Shown piece by piece: positions 5,107 through 6,154 of a stretch of DNA of 6,154 nt. The notes below the pieces were generated by a model. It ran no database searches, was not told the DNA's origin, and saw only the letters and a list, made by a program, of their open reading frames with translations. The first letter of the stretch is position 1, and every line of letters starts with the position of its first letter. Location: NCBI GenBank assembly GCA_964462515.1, contig CAYWXK010000100.1, positions 1 to 6,154 on the forward strand, read 5' to 3'. The DNA comes from CAYWXK01 sp964462515. GTDB taxonomy: Bacteria; Planctomycetota; Phycisphaerae; Sedimentisphaerales; Anaerobacaceae. Both the position numbers and the translations under genes were made by a program.

Positions 5107-6154
5107 TCTCTGCAAGCTGCATTATAAAAAGGTTTGTGAACCAACAGATTTGGCAGCTATAAGCGAGATATTTGCAAGGCGGAGGTTACCATCAATTCTC
5201 GGCGGCAACATAGCCAAAAAAGATGCAGATGGATTCAGCTATTGGGCGGCTGAGCCGAAAGAGGTGTTTGAATTTTGGGCCGGAGAAAAAGACCCTTTTG
5301 GAAAGCTGCAAAAAGTGCTGGCGAAATACAAACTTGCAGAAGATTTTGATGTAGATTCCCGCCTGTGCGGGAATGACAGGAAGAGCGAGAGTGATTTGCC
5401 GGAAGGGATTTTTAGAGGTGGGTGGATTGGATACTTTAGCTATGACCTTGGTAGATATATCGAGCCGACGGCGTTTGGAGGGTCGGAGGCAGTTATCGAT
5501 GACCTCAAGATATCAATGATTAGACTGTGTTTTTACGACCGCGCTATATGCTACGACCATATTAGAGGAGCTTTCTGGCTGATTGCCCTTGAGCTGCCGA
5601 ACGATACAGAAAAGCCTGAGGAAAAATTGGCGGGCCTGGAGCAGATATTAGCCGAATGCCGCGGGGTTTGTGTGTCGCAGCCGGCACCCGCCGACATTGA
5701 GAAGGTAGATTTCACACAAATTAAGACCAATATTGATAAAGATTATTATTTGCAGGCGTTCAGGAAGATAAAGCGACATATCTACGATGGTGATGTCTAT
5801 CAGATTAACTTTTCGCAGCGATTTGAATGCGATTTCAGAGCCAATCCGATAGACCTTTTCCACTGGCAGAACCAATATAATCCGAGCGGTTATGCTGCGT
5901 ATGTAGATTGCGGAAAGTTTCACATTGTTAGTGCGTCGCCTGAGATGTTTGTTACGATTCGAGATGGCTTGATACAAACTAAGCCGATAAAAGGCACCCG
6001 GCCACGACTTAATGAAACATCTACGTTGGAGGCAAAACAGATTAACGCAAGAAATTTTGATGAGCTGCTTGCAAGTGAAAAAGAGCAGGCGGAACTCAAT
6101 ATGATAATCGACCTTGAGCGTAACGATGTGGCGAGAATCTGCGAGCCTGGGACG
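5069..6154 (+). CDS. pabB: Aminodeoxychorismate synthase component I (partial)
   Basis: The frame runs 362 codons from ATG 5069 to the window edge, so the C-terminal part (roughly the last quarter) is missing. PabB converts chorismate plus ammonia, supplied by the PabA glutaminase, to 4-amino-4-deoxychorismate for p-aminobenzoate and folate synthesis. Chorismate-family motifs occur in order: GGWIGYFSYDLGRYIEP (about 120-140), GDVYQINFSQRF (about 250), SASPEMF, TKPIKGTRPR and ELNMIIDLERNDVARIC. The lysine K308 in PIKGT distinguishes PabB from anthranilate synthase TrpE, which has alanine there. AGGAAG (5058-5063) lies 5 nt before the ATG; a second ATG at 5075 is less well placed. The start lies inside deoC, so translation of the two genes is probably coupled. 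Residues 96-104 (DSRLCGNDR) are encoded by a REP-like palindrome inserted in frame in a linker between the N-terminal domain strands. Confidence 0.93.
   Translation, partial: MAMGTVTRASKSNLCKLHYKKVCEPTDLAAISEIFARRRLPSILGGNIAKKDADGFSYWAAEPKEVFEFWAGEKDPFGKLQKVLAKYKLAEDFDVDSRLCGNDRKSESDLPEGIFRGGWIGYFSYDLGRYIEPTAFGGSEAVIDDLKISMIRLCFYDRAICYDHIRGAFWLIALELPNDTEKPEEKLAGLEQILAECRGVCVSQPAPADIEKVDFTQIKTNIDKDYYLQAFRKIKRHIYDGDVYQINFSQRFECDFRANPIDLFHWQNQYNPSGYAAYVDCGKFHIVSASPEMFVTIRDGLIQTKPIKGTRPRLNETSTLEAKQINARNFDELLASEKEQAELNMIIDLERNDVARICEPGT
5353..5379. repeat. REP-like palindrome inside pabB
   Basis: ATTCCCGC (5355-5362) and GCGGGAAT (5367-5374) form a perfect 8-bp stem around a CTGT loop, followed by GACAGG. 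This is the form of a dispersed palindromic repeat seen in many bacterial genomes (GATTCCCGC, short loop, GCGGGAATGAC). It is usually intergenic, but here it is read in the pabB frame as DSRLCGNDR, a peptide typical of translated copies. The frame stays open on both sides, so the insertion did not break the gene. It falls between KYKLAEDFDV and the conserved GGWIGYFSYD segment, where family members vary in length. Confidence 0.65.

Noticed and set aside
5069..6154. The chorismate-utilising enzyme could be TrpE (anthranilate synthase).
   Set aside because: The PIKGT motif has lysine (K308) where TrpE has alanine, which marks PabB.

Overview
The window looks like bacterial chromosome from the Planctomycetota, most likely the class Phycisphaerae and a Sedimentisphaerales-like lineage. 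This is inferred mainly from the secreted protein at 3250-4113. Its C-terminal tail carries two dockerin-like, EF-hand-type calcium loops, with a DFNHDG...NLAD motif followed by FFAQTWL and a second CDL...DLNDLL...YWL repeat. I associate that layout with this group. The housekeeping genes (rpmE, prfA, deoC, pabB) do not contradict this but are not diagnostic. The genetic code appears standard: rpmE, prfA and the dockerin-like gene all end in TAG.

Layout. (1) Positions 1-875, minus strand: the first 291 codons of a restriction-modification protein whose N-terminal HsdR_N-like PD-(D/E)xK nuclease domain runs into the start of an N6-adenine methylase. The gene leaves the window at its left edge. 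A candidate promoter at 926-954 has both hexamers covered by the arms of a perfect 10-bp inverted repeat (920-961), which looks like an operator. (2) Positions 945-1331: a possible 43-residue membrane or secreted peptide on the minus strand, a pair of inverted repeats about 155 bp apart (1065-1082 and 1239-1256), and a good sigma70-type promoter for rpmE. (3) Positions 1332-2804: rpmE (zinc-type ribosomal protein L31), a long terminator-like hairpin, and prfA (release factor 1), i.e. the translation block. (4) Positions 2895-3142: a decayed toxin-antitoxin module. A toxin C-terminal remnant is followed by a YgiT-type zinc-finger antitoxin broken by an in-frame TAG. (5) Positions 3250-4113: the secreted dockerin-tailed protein, followed by a tiny ORF with a strong ribosome binding site. 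(6) Positions 4369-6154: deoC (deoxyribose-phosphate aldolase) overlapping by 38 bp a pabB (aminodeoxychorismate synthase component I) that runs off the right edge.

The most notable observations are a REP-like palindrome lying in frame inside pabB and read as nine ordinary amino acids, the operator-like dyad at the restriction-modification promoter, and the dead toxin-antitoxin pair between prfA and the secreted protein gene. I found no clear sign of an entirely new multi-gene system. The restriction-modification end is the most likely edge of a defence locus, and it continues outside the window.
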